A stretch of 64,000 nt of DNA from Hermatobates lingyangjiaoensis. Its lineage: Eukaryota > Arthropoda > Insecta > Hemiptera > Hermatobatidae. The stretch is taken from contig JAPFBL010000243.1 in assembly GCA_026182355.1 (NCBI GenBank), forward strand, positions 1,054,001 through 1,118,000. Reading direction: 5' to 3'. The position numbers were made by a program, and so were the translations under genes. This document shows, piece after piece, positions 52,600-62,639 of this stretch (positions are counted from its first letter, which is position 1; each line of letters starts with the position of its first letter). The notes under the pieces were generated by a model. That model saw nothing but the letters and a program-made list of their open reading frames with translations. It searched no databases and had not been told where the DNA came from.

Positions 52600-53790
52600 T
52601 TGTTGTGATATAACTGTTAACAGTCAGCATTAAGCAGGTCTGAAGAACAAAATTGTATTTTTAAAACACTTTGTTTGTATAAAGCATTTAAATGTGGAGA
52701 TTGACATTATTTTTTAACAGGACTAAAACACACTATAAGAGAGTCCGCAATTTTTAGATATGATTAAAAAACATTAATGCTCAATGTTCATGAATTAACT
52801 TACTTAAATTTCATAAAGCTACATTTTATCTCATAGAATAAAATCAGTTGTTAATAATTTCCAATATGAACACCGTGTCTGCAGATTGTAGAGTCATATT
52901 GCTCTACAATGTACAATGTGGATGTACAATGTCATATTTTGTACATCACATCACGTGCATCTTCAACGCAATTGCTGGGATGTTTAACCGTTCATCATGT
53001 TTTCTTTTCAAGCCTTATCTCTGAGATTCAAAAGTACAAAAATCCTACTTATTTCTCTGATATTCTATCTCTCCTAGTGAATAAAACATGAATCGATTGA
53101 AGTTATATTTGTAAATTTCCACATAATTAAGTTGATATTAAGAAATAAACTAGGAAATTAACTGGGTAGATTAGAGGTAGATTTTTGATTTTTTTTTTAT
53201 CCTTTTGTAAAAGAATATTCAAAAACAAGAAAAACTAGGGGGATTTTATTGAAAAGCAATTTCAAGGTACTCTTATTGATTCTTAGCCATCCAAGTTTTA
53301 TCCTCGGATTGAATCATGCAAATAAGGGAACAAATTTTCATAGCTATCTGATATCGCTTTTGAGTTTTATCTTTGTGCTCCAATACCGCATTTAATAAAA
53401 ACTTTCCTTCTTTTGATAAATATCACAGGATTTTTCATTAGCAACATGTGTTAGTTGGAAGGAAGTTTATAAAGATCCGTATTTGCTGACCAATGTAAAT
53501 AAGTGGGCAAATAAAAGATTTTTTTTTACTTCTGTGGAAATTCTTTTATTGATTTACTTTTTTATTTTCATTTGTATTATTAACGCTATACCGATTGTTC
53601 TGTTGGTTCTTATCCACCAGTCTAAACTGTTTGATGTAGCAATCATTATCCTTCTCTTAATAGTAATCCTTCTCCATGGTTGATTCAAGCAATATATTGT
53701 CTAGTGACGAAGAAATGAGCTAATATTAATTAATTAATATTATTAATTATTAACTAATCTGTTAATTAATATTAGTTCATAATTACAATA
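52600..53790. other. A+T-rich stretch, no feature recognised
   Basis: Open frames at 52909-53091 and 53483-53683 are hydrophobic or low in complexity and match nothing. Confidence 0.4.
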
Positions 53791-53796
53791 AAGAAT

Positions 53797-54045
53797 AAGA
53801 GTGATTACAAGAAAAGAACACTTAGAAACAACTCACAACTCACTTCAATAATTCGAACTCGTCGTCATCAGGAGAAAGATAAGAAGAAGAAAATGAGTTT
53901 TACTCATCGTTGTGTTGCTGTTTGCTAACCAAGCAGAACTCATTTTCTTATTTTGTTCTCCTTCTCCTGCTGAATACGTGGTTGAAATCTTGAAGTGAGT
54001 TTTATGTTGTTTCTATGTATTATTTTCTTGTAATCGTTTGATATG
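53797..54045. repeat. Family D inverted-repeat unit
   Basis: The arms share AGAACACTTAGAAACAACTC and GAGAAAGATAAGAAGAAGAA with their inverses on the right. The minus core at 53840-53875 reads CUGAUGA, C, GACGAGUUC, GAAUUAUUG (GAAA to GAAU). The plus core near 53970 reads CUGCUGAAUACGUGGUUGAA then AUCUUG. Both have lost essential bases. Confidence 0.65.
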
Positions 54046-54585
54046 TTGTCCTGACCGACTGTTTCATATTTTAAATTATTAAGTATTGATTAATATATAA
54101 ATATGTTCATAGATAACTACTAATGGTTAGGTACCTCTCCCCATTTGATCACCATTTCTTGAAACTAGTATATATTCTTTTAACGAATCATAAAATGAAA
54201 AGAACTACGTTATTATAGCTTTCAAAGAATTGAAAATCGTTGAAGTGAAAATCCGAATGAATTTTATCAATTAGTTGTATTTTCCCATTAATTTGTTGTT
54301 TTAGATCAGGGTTGCTCACAAATTTCCTACATCTGAGCTACTTATGAAATGAGTAAATTAAGGCTGGATTGTTATGAAGGCAGTCGTAAGCCCTCTGACA
54401 ATCCATATGAAAGCCGAAGTATCATAATAGTGTAATTCTTTCACAGACGGCTAGTCCAAAGAAAGTACTACTGTTACGGCACCCACACTGTTTGATTTCT
54501 TTATAAAGTTGAATACTCCTTAAACCTACTGTTTGTAGTCGATTTTTTTTCCAAAGCAAAGCAGAATTTTTCCCAAAATCACAAT
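54046..54585. other. A+T-rich stretch, no feature recognised
   Basis: No gene recognised before the PLE remnant. Confidence 0.4.
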
Positions 54586-54589
54586 ACCT

Positions 54590-55330
54590 TTCTGTTTGGA
54601 AGGTTCCTATTACCTTCAAACTATAACTACTGCAATGGGCACAATAATGGCTCCTTCTTTTGAAAATTTGTTAATAGCAAAGTTTAAGAAAGGTATTGTT
54701 TCCAATCGTCAATTTTTTTTCCTCTCATATACATCAACTACACTGAGGGCAGTTTCTTTATTTGGCTTCTTGGTAAACGCGACCTTTCTTGGAAACTTTC
54801 AACAATTCTTCTTCTCTATTTCATTTACTCACCATGTGGGGGGCCAGGCTAGCTCAGTGGTTACGTGCTCACCTCTGAACTGATAGGACCGGGGTTCAAT
54901 CCTCACCTGGCCTTCGATTTATTCACGCGGGAGGTGAATAAATCTGAGCACGTCGTCCCTCGGAGAAGGACGTTAAACCGTCGGTCCCGAGCCTGTACGA
55001 TGTCAGGTACTCGTTAAAGATCCCTACTCTAAATACATTTGAGTTAGGCAAAATTTAGGACTCCCACTGTAGAATCAATCTTCTTTGTGTGGTATCACAA
55101 AGGGCCAATGCTTGGCCTACGTGTGTTCCCTTGTGGGACTGCCACTGCAACCTAACCTAACCTAACCTACTCACCATGTGTACAACAGCCTGCTGTCGTT
55201 CTTCGATGTTCATATCATTCTCTTTAATTGCCATTTATGCCCCTTCGTTTATATTAAAGAACAGATGTCATTTGTATTAATGACTGGCAAACAACACATT
55301 TCCTTATTGTTACATATTTTGTCATGAGAT
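54590..55330 (+). pseudogene. PLE reverse transcriptase remnant, split by a SINE
   Basis: EGSYYLQTITTAMGTIMAPS then FENLLIAKFKKG (54599-54700) matches the highly conserved PLE reverse-transcriptase stretch of the type YYLQ-x-x-GTAMGT-x-x-AP-S-x-A-N-L. In a neighbouring frame, IYINYTEGSFFIWLLGKRDL follows, which aligns with the region around the YIDD active site (here degraded to YINY). After the SINE (54839-55167), YNSLLSFFDVHIILFNCH continues with the pattern FLDV expected downstream. Several frameshifts and altered catalytic residues show it is dead. Confidence 0.7.
54839..55167 (+). mobile_element. tRNA-derived SINE, copy 7, inserted in the PLE remnant
   Basis: The full-length body runs from GGGGGCCAGGCTAGCTCAGT (box A), through GGGGTTCAATCCTCACCTGG (box B), TTTATTCACGCGGGAGGTGA and GGACGTTAAACCGTCGG, to GCCACTGCAACCTAACC. 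The tail contains four AACCT units. Identical 13-bp duplications TACTCACCATGTG flank it at 54826-54838 and 55168-55180. Confidence 0.9.
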
Positions 55331-55620
55331 TAAGAAAGTTTTCAATTGATTGGAAAGCTGTTACTGAGTTCTTTCTCTGCAATGTTTTTTTTTTTGTCAT
55401 TGTGGACCGTTTCAATTTTTTTATTAAATATAAATAAAATATCGAACACTATATTTATTGGGCATGTTTTTTATATCATCAATGTATTAAACCAGTCGCC
55501 TCCATTTATTTTTGCCGTGTATTTTTATAAATTTAATAACTGTTGAACTTGGTTGCTCCTCTGAAAGTATTTTCGATTTCGCTTTAGATATTGTTGTTTG
55601 CTAAACTTAATGAAAAGCGT
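55331..55620. other. A+T-rich stretch, no feature recognised
   Basis: No feature recognised. Confidence 0.4.
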
Positions 55621-55624
55621 GAAG

Positions 55625-55965
55625 GGGCGAGGTGAGTGATCTGGTTTTTCAAAAAACAAATAAAGCATGTTTATGGGTAGAAGGTTTATTGGCAGACAAA
55701 TGGAAGGTTAGGATTAATGAGAGAGATATCAGAGGGAATGGATGCAAGTCAATCTGGTTTGGGTTTTGGAAAGGGAGAGAGAGAGCGAGAGCGAGTGAGG
55801 AGGAGAGGGCGTGGTGATGAAGTGAGTGTGACTTGACTGTTATCACGTGGTCTTATGACCGACACGTCGCTGAACACATCCCCGCGCACCGCATTCCCAA
55901 CCCCTCTGCCCTCCCACACACCCTGCTCATACATCCAAACAACCCTTGTTCACATTATCGTCAAT
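55625..55965. promoter_or_regulatory. G+C-rich block, candidate regulatory region
   Basis: This is the most G+C-rich stretch in the window, with a (GA)n-type tract GAGAGAGAGAGCGAGAGCGA, a TATCACGTGG E-box, GGATTAAT and GACCGACACGTCGC. Overlapping open frames on both strands (55632-56037) look compositional. It could be a promoter or enhancer, but no exon is seen beside it. Confidence 0.25.
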
Positions 55966-56925
55966 CAATCCACCCCACTGCACTACATTTGCTTAAAATG
56001 CCTGAAAGTTAAACAAGGAAATTATTCTTTCAGGTAAAGTATATTTTTATACTTCATGTTTAATAATTTTAAATTCCTTATTTTACATTATTATGATTTA
56101 GGTTTAAACAAAGTAAGCATTTCTCTAAAATGTTTATTGGTATTGATTTATGCTTTTTCAAAGAGAAAATCAAATGAATGAATCAAAGAGAAAATTGTTT
56201 TCTATCCGGTTCAAATTTTAAAATATCACTTTGACCGAGCTATTTTCTTCTTTAGATAGTTATCTAAAGATAAAGACCGTTTATCTGGATTTACATGTTT
56301 TATACCGTTATTTTTTACGTTATATTACATGTTGGCAATTTACTATTCTTTTTTTTTTGGTGTTTTCCTGATTTAGATGGCCCTCCAAATTAGTGAGTTT
56401 ATTCATCAGCTGTTCTCTTGCATATATTACAGATATTCATTAACAAATTATAGTAATATGAACAATTTTAATATAATATAGTTATTAATTAACAATAATT
56501 AAAGTCACTGAAATACAATACAAAAGGTATAATATTTGATAAGTTACTATAGTTATATTATTGATATTCATATAATTATTATTTTTCGTCTTATAATAAT
56601 ACGTAATTACAGTTTTGGTTCAGTTATAAGATTTATGTGACAATTTTTCTATGGGTATGGAATTTATGAAATTTTAAATTTACCAGTTTCATTTCGCGCA
56701 CAGTCATTGACCACTTTCCACTTTGTATAATGACTTATTTTTTGACCATGGACCTTTCTTTTTCGTGTATTGGGCATTGATACAGGATATGATGCCAGTT
56801 TTTGAAATTTGTATAAATTGGATTGCCAATAATTTTAAAACGGCCAAGGTAAGCTTTACTTTTTCCGTGGTCAGTTACTAACGACCAACGAGATTTTCCG
56901 TGCATTGATGCACGTTGAGGTCAGG
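55966..56925. other. A+T-rich stretch, no feature recognised
   Basis: No feature recognised. Confidence 0.45.
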
Positions 56926-56929
56926 CAGT

Positions 56930-57400
56930 TCCAAGCCAGAGGTTTTCACCCGCTTGTCTGTTTGTTCTACTTTAATTGTTTAAAGTAGAACAATTACTGT
57001 CGGGTAGGTCGGTATGTTAGTTTCTGTCCTGTCTATGGTGAGTATGTTTCGTGGTCGTATGGTTTTTGAGTCTAAAGTCATCAGTTATCGTTAATTTGGT
57101 GATCTGATTAGTCGGAGGGAGATTGGTTTCAGGGAATTTGAGGTAAAAGTGTTCTTACTAGCAGGTTAGGGTGTACGGGGAGTTTTCTGTCTTCATTGAT
57201 AGTCAGACGCCTAATGTAAGTTTCTATTGATTCCATCCTTAGATCACGCTGAATATCGACATTTCTCGCATAAAAAGGAGCATTGGCTACAAGGCGAGCA
57301 AGCACACTTGTTCTGGACAATGTGGAGTCGGTTTTTGTTAGTTATCGCAGAGTTACATCCCAGAGAGAACATCCATAGTGGTAAGTTAGAGCCATAGTGG
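56930..57400 (-). pseudogene. Jockey-like LINE reverse transcriptase, C-terminal fragment
   Basis: On the minus strand GCNSAITNKNRLHIVQNKCA (57360-57301) is followed, after a frameshift, by RLVANAPFYARNVDIQRDLR and then SIETYIRRLTINEDRKLPVH PNLLVRTLLP in one frame to a stop near 57129. The order VQNK, NAP-(W/F)-Y-x-RN-x-DI-x-RDL, HPN-x-LV is the familiar C-terminal end of Jockey-clade reverse transcriptases. The endonuclease and catalytic core are absent. Confidence 0.75.
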
Positions 57401-58565
57401 TTTTATATATATGTTGTATCTTTTTCTTCATTCTTTTTGCCACTGTCGGGAAATAAAGCTTGGTTCTAGAAGTTTTAATTGTAATTTATCGCAGGTTTTC
57501 AAATATTTGGTAGTTATTAGTTTTAACTAACTGAATTCACTAGTTTTTCGTTTGAATCATAATTGATGAAGCAATAGCAAGAGACAGTTGAGTTTGAGTA
57601 TTAGGTTGGGTGTACGGTTATGCCCCTGCATCAGCAGGTCACCTAGAGCTAATCAAGTTATAAAGTCTGTGATGGCCCCTTGATTCACTTACACTTTGAG
57701 CGCCACATATTCAATAGCCGATCGTAACCTTTTTCGCACCAACAATACTCAAATAATTCCTCCTTTTGAAGGCATATTTATACAACTACTAATGTTTCCA
57801 TTTTCATAGTCTTCATATATAAAATATTATGATTCTTATCGCTTAGTTATTGACGAGTGTTTATTTGATTAACGCTAGATGAGTGATAAATAAAGACCAA
57901 ATTAAAAAGGAAACGATAGTCAACACTGCTTATCCAACTGAATTAAACAAATTACTAAAACAAATGGTTTAATACAAGCATAAAGATTCTAATGTTTCAG
58001 ACCATGTTTCATATATATTCATTTTTTAATATGTCTGTCTGTGTATAGGTCTGTGTATAGACATTCTGTCAATATTACATGTGCAGCCCTAGTCAATGTA
58101 TCTCTTATACACCTATTCCAGTTTCTTCTGCCATCTAAATTAACTCCACTGTTATTGCATGCCTCTCAGAGTTCTAGTAAAGTAGTTTTAACAAAGTGGT
58201 CTTTTTTAAAAAACAATACGACATTTTGACAATGCCACAAAAATATATTGTTTTTGATTTAATTATATGCATAAGCAAAACGATTCCACGAAGAAAAAAT
58301 TTAAAAAATTTTAATGTAATATGATAAATGTATTGGTATTACGTAGTTTTAAAATATATTTTATTTATTATACTATATCGGAATATACCATTTCATTATA
58401 CTCCTATGTATAGTAAAATTCATTGTAGACCACTCCAAATGTTTTACCTTATCAGTTTTGTAGTTTTCTTGGATTTATTTCATTTTTTACTATAATAGAA
58501 AATCATTATTTTCTGCTTATAAGAACACGTTTATATCTCAATCAAAAGGTATTTGAACATATATA
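57401..58565. other. A+T-rich stretch, no feature recognised
   Basis: No feature recognised. The open frame at 58041-58229 matches nothing. Confidence 0.45.
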
Positions 58566-58570
58566 TATAT

Positions 58571-58659
58571 ATGGATTAATTTACCACAATGAAAACAATT
58601 TTTTAAAACAATGCTCTAAGGCCTTTCGTTAACACATCTTCGGAGAGCAAGTGAACTAA
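58571..58659 (-). repeat. Inverted terminal repeat of the PLE, left
   Basis: 89 bases beginning ATGGATTAATTTACCACAAT and ending GCAAGTGAACTAA; exact inverse of 59071-59159. Confidence 0.9.
58613..58648 (-). ncRNA. Hammerhead-like motif in the left PLE terminal repeat
   Basis: Mirror copy of the motif at 59082-59117 with the same sequence. Confidence 0.55.
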
Positions 58660-59052
58660 AATACATGTGTATACAGGATACCATGTACTGACTGTGAAAT
58701 GTCTTACATTGGACAGACGAGCAAAGGTCTTCTTACAAGGATAAAACAGCACAAATACTCCATCAGAAGAGAGGACGAAAAGAGTGCCTTGTTCATTCAC
58801 ATAAGAAACAGTAATCATGTGATTAATTGGAATGAAGCAAATGAATTAATATACGTGTCTTCAGAAAGAAGAAGAAATATCGTAGAAAGTGCGCTCATAA
58901 AGAACTTTTATGAGAAGTTGATGAACAATAGCCTAGGACTCTACAAATTAGATGAAGTTTTGATTAACGGGATAATTAAACAGATGAAGACTTCATCATT
59001 AAACACATTCAGGGTTGCCATCAATTCTGGAAATTTCAATCAGCCAAGTTAA
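58660..59052 (+). CDS. PLE GIY-YIG endonuclease domain, C-terminal coding fragment
   Basis: The open frame of 130 codons begins after a TAA at the inner edge of the left repeat, so it lacks its natural start. It reads TCVYRIPCTDCEMSYIGQTS near the start, which is the GIY-like VYRIPC, the CTDC pair of cysteines typical of PLE nucleases, and the YIG motif. LLTRIKQHK supplies the conserved arginine, and ESALIKNFYE the conserved glutamate of the family. The nuclease nicks target DNA to prime reverse transcription. The frame is undamaged from the GIY region to its stop at 59050-59052. The reverse transcriptase that should precede it is missing, so the protein is not autonomous. Confidence 0.85.
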   Translation, partial: NTCVYRIPCTDCEMSYIGQTSKGLLTRIKQHKYSIRREDEKSALFIHIRNSNHVINWNEANELIYVSSERRRNIVESALIKNFYEKLMNNSLGLYKLDEVLINGIIKQMKTSSLNTFRVAINSGNFNQPS

Positions 59053-59070
59053 CAAGTATTTATTGTTTTT

Positions 59071-59159
59071 TTAGTTCACTTGCTCTCCGAAGATGTGTTA
59101 ACGAAAGGCCTTAGAGCATTGTTTTAAAAAATTGTTTTCATTGTGGTAAATTAATCCAT
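59071..59159 (+). repeat. Inverted terminal repeat of the PLE, right
   Basis: 89 bases beginning TTAGTTCACTTGCTCTCCGA; exact inverse of the left repeat. Its proximity to the stop codon agrees with PLE structure. Confidence 0.9.
59082..59117 (+). ncRNA. Hammerhead-like motif in the right PLE terminal repeat (helix III AGGCCU)
   Basis: Stem I GCUCU (59082-59086) pairs perfectly with AGAGC (59113-59117). The core is CCGAAGA (U4 changed to C), extra U, helix II GU/AC with a GUUA loop, GAAA (59103-59106), the palindrome AGGCCU (59106-59111) and U (59112). The U4 change and the very short helix II probably reduce or abolish activity, but the layout is exactly that of the other families. Confidence 0.6.
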
Positions 59160-59189
59160 CTATTATATCAAGTGTTATTTTGATTATTA

Positions 59190-59191
<2 letters not shown>

Positions 59192-59223
<32 letters not shown>
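59192..59223. repeat. (TA)n microsatellite
   Basis: TA repeat 33 bases to the right of the PLE. Confidence 0.95.
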
Positions 59224-59228
<5 letters not shown>

Positions 59229-59458
59229 TAATATTGGATTCGGTTGGATTTCTCTCTGACCTTTTCCGTCAAATATGACTAACTAGACAGATGGTTCAAT
59301 TCAACACTTTGGAACATATGTTCTAAATTATTCTTCGATTCCATATTTCAGTATTCAATATGTGTAGGAATGTTTGTTTTCATCTTTTGCACTTGTGCTA
59401 GGTATTTTGGTAGCGGTTTGTGTATATCAAACAGCAAAGTGCAAAATGTAATTTTATA

Positions 59459-60010
59459 TTATACTAGACTGCCCTTTGTGTCACTCAGAAATTATAGCAA
59501 TAGTTAATGAAATAAATTCACTGAACATGATTGATAGGGAGGGGGCCAGGCTAGCTCAGTGGTTACGTGCTCACCTCTGAACTGATAGGACCGGGGTTCA
59601 ATCCTCACCTGGCCCTCGATTTATTTACGCGGGAGGTGAATAAATCTGAGCACGTCGTCCCTCGGAGAAGGACGTTAAACAGTCGGTCCCGAGCCTGTAC
59701 GATGTCAGGTACAGGATCCCTACTCTAAATATATTTGAGTTAGGCAAAATTGAGGACTCCCACTGTAGAATCAATCTTCATTGTGTGGTATCACAAAGGG
59801 CCAATGCTTGGCCTACGTGTGTTCCCTTGTGGAACTGCCACTGCAACCTAACCTATGATTGATAGGGATAGTTTTAATTGTTGTTTCTTATTATTAAGGC
59901 ACGGAAACAGCTTCTTATATAGCCCAAGGTTTTGATTTAATATTCTTAACATGATTCAGGATATAAACAGTATGTATATTTACTAAAATAAAAATCATTT
60001 AAAAGTAAAA
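59459..60010 (+). repeat. Dispersed repeat J, copy 2, interrupted by a SINE
   Basis: The two halves 59459-59540 and 59855-60010 together match 23512-23760 (TTTGTGTCACTCAGAAATTA, ACTGAACATGATTGA, GCACGGAAACAG). The SINE splits it precisely. Confidence 0.75.
59541..59854 (+). mobile_element. tRNA-derived SINE, copy 8, with 14-bp target duplication
   Basis: Near-identical to copy 7, with box A CTAGCTCAGTGG and box B GGGGTTCAATCC. It has a short internal deletion after GATGTCAGGTAC, and the tail AACCTAACCT is shorter. ATGATTGATAGGGA is duplicated at 59527-59540 and 59855-59868. The similarity of copies 7 and 8 points to one recently active subfamily. Confidence 0.9.
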
Positions 60011-60780
60011 AAAAATTATTTTATGACAAGAATGAATAAAAGATCAATTCAAGTTATGTATATCATCAAATATATTTAAAACAAACAAAACTTGTAAGTT
60101 GAAATATTCAATTTATTTACCCAACATAAAATAACATTATTGAAAGGAATGTCTAAAAAAGACGGAGTATGAGATGGTAATGAAACAGGAAAGACAAATA
60201 GTAAAACTTAAAGCAGGAGGGTTATGTAGGCTGTCCTACGTAATACAGTTAGTTTAGTGAACTCCTCGATATCTTAACTATACTGTTTGCGCACAAGCTG
60301 ATCCTTATAATCTCTAACAAAAAGTTAATACAAACAGTCAATATATCTATGGTATTGTTTTCACAAAGTTTTACGAAAGAAATACCGCCTCTGGGTACAG
60401 TCACGAGATCTGTTTAACAATTGCTCATTATCACATCATCCCAGTTAATTTTACTTCCCAAGCAATCAATGAAACCTTTCAATACCTTAGTTTATAAAGA
60501 GTTAATGAAAATAATTTTGTTATCGTAGTCTTAATATATAAAAATACTTAACCTGGATTCCTGAAATCTTTAAAACAAAACAGCTTGTGAATTGTCTCTC
60601 ACCACTTTTCCTCCTAACAAAGATTACCTTGACGAAGATTCTTTTATCAGGAGAGAACCGAACAAAATAATCAAAATATTTCATTAATATTTTGCCCTTA
60701 GTCGCGGCGAAATTTGAATGTATTGTTTTTATTCGTTATTACTTAAGTTTTTTTTTCTTTTAGTTCGAAACTGTATATAT
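60011..60780. other. A+T-rich stretch with a duplicated 85-bp segment
   Basis: A segment at 60208-60292 (AGCAGGAGGGTTATGTAGGC, ending ACTATACTGTTTGCG) recurs at 61384-61468 with about ten differences. Nothing else is recognised. Confidence 0.5.
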
Positions 60781-60814
60781 ATATATGTAATATACATACA
60801 TATTCAGTTCTAAA

Positions 60815-60965
60815 GTGAAGCTCTAGTAGTATAAGCAGTCTCCTGCCTTTGTGTTTCCGGTGTGCTTGGTCTTCTACTCTCTTTTCTCCTGAAGACGGAT
60901 TATCCGAAATTTTGAGTTAGTAGGTGTGTCTCTGCCTCTGTGTATTATTATTCGTTTTTGATCAT
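60815..60965 (+). repeat. Family B half unit with ribozyme motif
   Basis: It matches the right arm of 10740-11030 from CGGTGTGCTTGG to TTCGTTTTTGATC. The core at 60886-60916 reads CUC, CUGAAGA, C, GGAUUAUCC, GAAA, UUU, U, GAG, with an intact core and stem I but a helix III changed from AAUU to AUUU. Confidence 0.65.
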
Positions 60966-60969
60966 ATAT

Positions 60970-61175
60970 ATATGATAAAACCACAATATGAAAATGGGAA
61001 AGCAAGACTAAGAACTTTCAACCGTAACAAGCGGTCTTCGTCAGAGTCAAAAACCCAACTCAGTTAGCAACTCAGAAGACCGCTTGTTACGGTTGAAAGA
61101 TCTTAGTTTTATTTTCCCCTTTTCATATTGTGGTTTGATCATTGATTGTTATTTCACGTGTTTATGTATTTCACA
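60970..61175. repeat. Family C inverted-repeat unit
   Basis: Arms with ACCACAATATGAAAATGGGA, AGACTAAGAACTTTCAACCG and ACAAGCGGTCTTCGTCAGAG are mirrored on the right (AAGACCGCTTGTTACGGTTG, AAAGATCTTAG). The minus core at 61006-61048 has GACU/AGUC stem I, CUGACGA, helix II GACCG/CGGUU, and GAAA, with helix III AGUUCU. The right core has lost CTGACGA (CTCAGAA). Confidence 0.7.
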
Positions 61176-61340
61176 GAATATAAGAGATAAAAAAAACCCT
61201 CATAACTACATTTCGACTACCTCGTAAACAGATAGAAAGATCCGAATAGCTCTGAAGACAAGCGAAGCTTACTTGTGATCTCTTTTATGAATGCTATTTG
61301 TGTGATTTAGTTTTATATGCACATATATATATATATATAT
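61176..61340. other. Decayed palindrome-like stretch
   Basis: CATTTCGACTACCTCG on the minus strand recalls a family D core (CGAGGUAGUCGAAAUG), but the CTGANGA part is missing. No clear arms. Confidence 0.3.
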
Positions 61341-61344
61341 ACAT

Positions 61345-61577
61345 ATATAAAATAAATTCAAAACGAAGGAAATACACAGAAATTGAAGCAGGAGGGTTAT
61401 GTAGGCTGCCCTACTTAATACATTTAGCACAGTGAACTCTTCGTTATCTTAACTATACTGTTTGCGTATTTCACATCGAAATATCGATGTGAGTTATGTC
61501 TGTGTCTTTCTGTGTGTTTCCTTCGTTTTGAATTTATTTTATTTAAAAAAGTCCGCCGGACCGTTTCTTTTAATTTT

Positions 61578-61580
<3 letters not shown>
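61345..61580. repeat. Family D unit with an inserted duplicate segment
   Basis: The left part AATTCAAAACGAAGGAAA is mirrored at 61524-61545. The 85-bp segment shared with 60208 sits in the left arm. CACATCGAAATATCGATGTG (61471-61490) is a perfect 20-base palindrome containing GAAA and AUAU; the rest of the core is deleted. The right border GTCCGCCGGACCGTTTC is shared with 25950 and 46383. Confidence 0.6.

Positions 61581-61619
<39 letters not shown>
61580..61619. repeat. (TA)n microsatellite
   Basis: 40 bases of TA repeat between two family D units. Confidence 0.95.
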
Positions 61620-61624
<5 letters not shown>

Positions 61625-61732
61625 GTCGTTATCAGCCTTTGGAGCGATTCACTTCTTTTCCTGAAGACGAGGACATTGAAATATAGTAGTGAGTTCAGTG
61701 ATTTCCTTTCTATGTGTTCTTTTTAAATTCTA
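61620..61732 (+). repeat. Family D half unit with ribozyme-like core
   Basis: CGATTCACTTCTTTTC, then CUGAAGA (61661-61667), C, GAGGACAUU, GAAA, UAU, A, GUAGUGAG. The two core boxes and the AUAU palindrome are intact; helix II is poorly paired. Confidence 0.55.

Positions 61733-61782
<50 letters not shown>
61733..61782. repeat. (TA)n microsatellite
   Basis: 50 bases of TA repeat at the right border of the family D unit. Confidence 0.95.
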
Positions 61783-61786
<4 letters not shown>

Positions 61787-62635
61787 GACCAATGTATAAA
61801 TAACAAATAAACGTATTGATACATATACAGGTTATTCCTCGTATTTGAAGCTGCCTCTTCGTCCATCCGTTCTTCATGTTTTTGTTGAAGGTGGCCGATG
61901 CTATTCTAGTCAGCTGAACGTAGAATGGAGGAGATAAAAGATAATCTATAATACAATTTATATTGAATGCTTACAGCTTTCAAGTTTGAAAATATTTTGT
62001 CGCCAAGTATTTTTAACTATGCTAAAATAATGTTGAGCAGAAGAAGTGAGTTGACTGGAGCATGAGCCTGATGGATTAGGACGAGAGTGGTGTCTGTTTC
62101 CTGTCTAATACAGTAACCCACAGATGGAGGGAGCTCCTGTACATGACACTTAGTGTCATTCTCTCCTATGCTTCCCTCTTATCTTATTTATATTGTATTT
62201 CTTAAGAGATCTTCCAATGACTATAAATTATTTTTTAATTTTTTTTTGTTTAAGTGCCACAGAAATGTATCTTTTTAGATGTGGTTATATGTATAAGATA
62301 TAGTTTTTTTTTTGTGTGAGTAGGGTTGAGGACTTTTGATTAAAATTACTCCATTAATCGACGTTTCAGGGCTTGGAAATCTGTTCTTTTGCAACATTAC
62401 ATGTTTTATATATCCAGCGTACTTACCGTCTGTGTTTCCTCCAATAGCCTCCCCTCATATTAACTAACATATATGTCATATACTTTGGGAAGGTTACTTG
62501 TATTATTCTATATCCTTGACCAAACTGCTTCGTCTAATAACATTCCACCTCTAAACAATACATTCAGTTTTAAAAATTGATTTCATGTCACTATTATATT
62601 TCTGAGTTTATAATTAGAAAAATATAAAACAGTCC
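61783..62635. other. A+T-rich stretch, no feature recognised
   Basis: No feature recognised. Confidence 0.45.
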
Positions 62636-62639
62636 GTTA

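Larger units (their letters stand above)
58571..59159 (+). mobile_element. Truncated Penelope-like element with perfect 89-bp inverted terminal repeats
   Basis: The left end (58571-58659) and right end (59071-59159) are exact reverse complements of each other over 89 bases by my reading. Between them is the 3' part of a PLE coding region, the GIY-YIG nuclease, whose stop codon lies 18 bases before the right repeat. Each repeat carries a hammerhead motif pointing outward. PLEs are known to have terminal repeats in direct or inverted orientation and to be truncated at the 5' end, which is what is seen. TA tracts lie just outside on the left and nearby on the right. The identity of the repeats suggests a fairly young insertion. 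Confidence 0.85.

Noticed and set aside
55148..55167. Interstitial telomere or ancient chromosome end
   Set aside because: The CCTAA units lie precisely at the end of a SINE inside its target duplication, so they are the element's tail.
55632..56037. Open frames on both strands in the G+C-rich island
   Set aside because: They arise from the GA-rich and C-rich tracts and show no domain.
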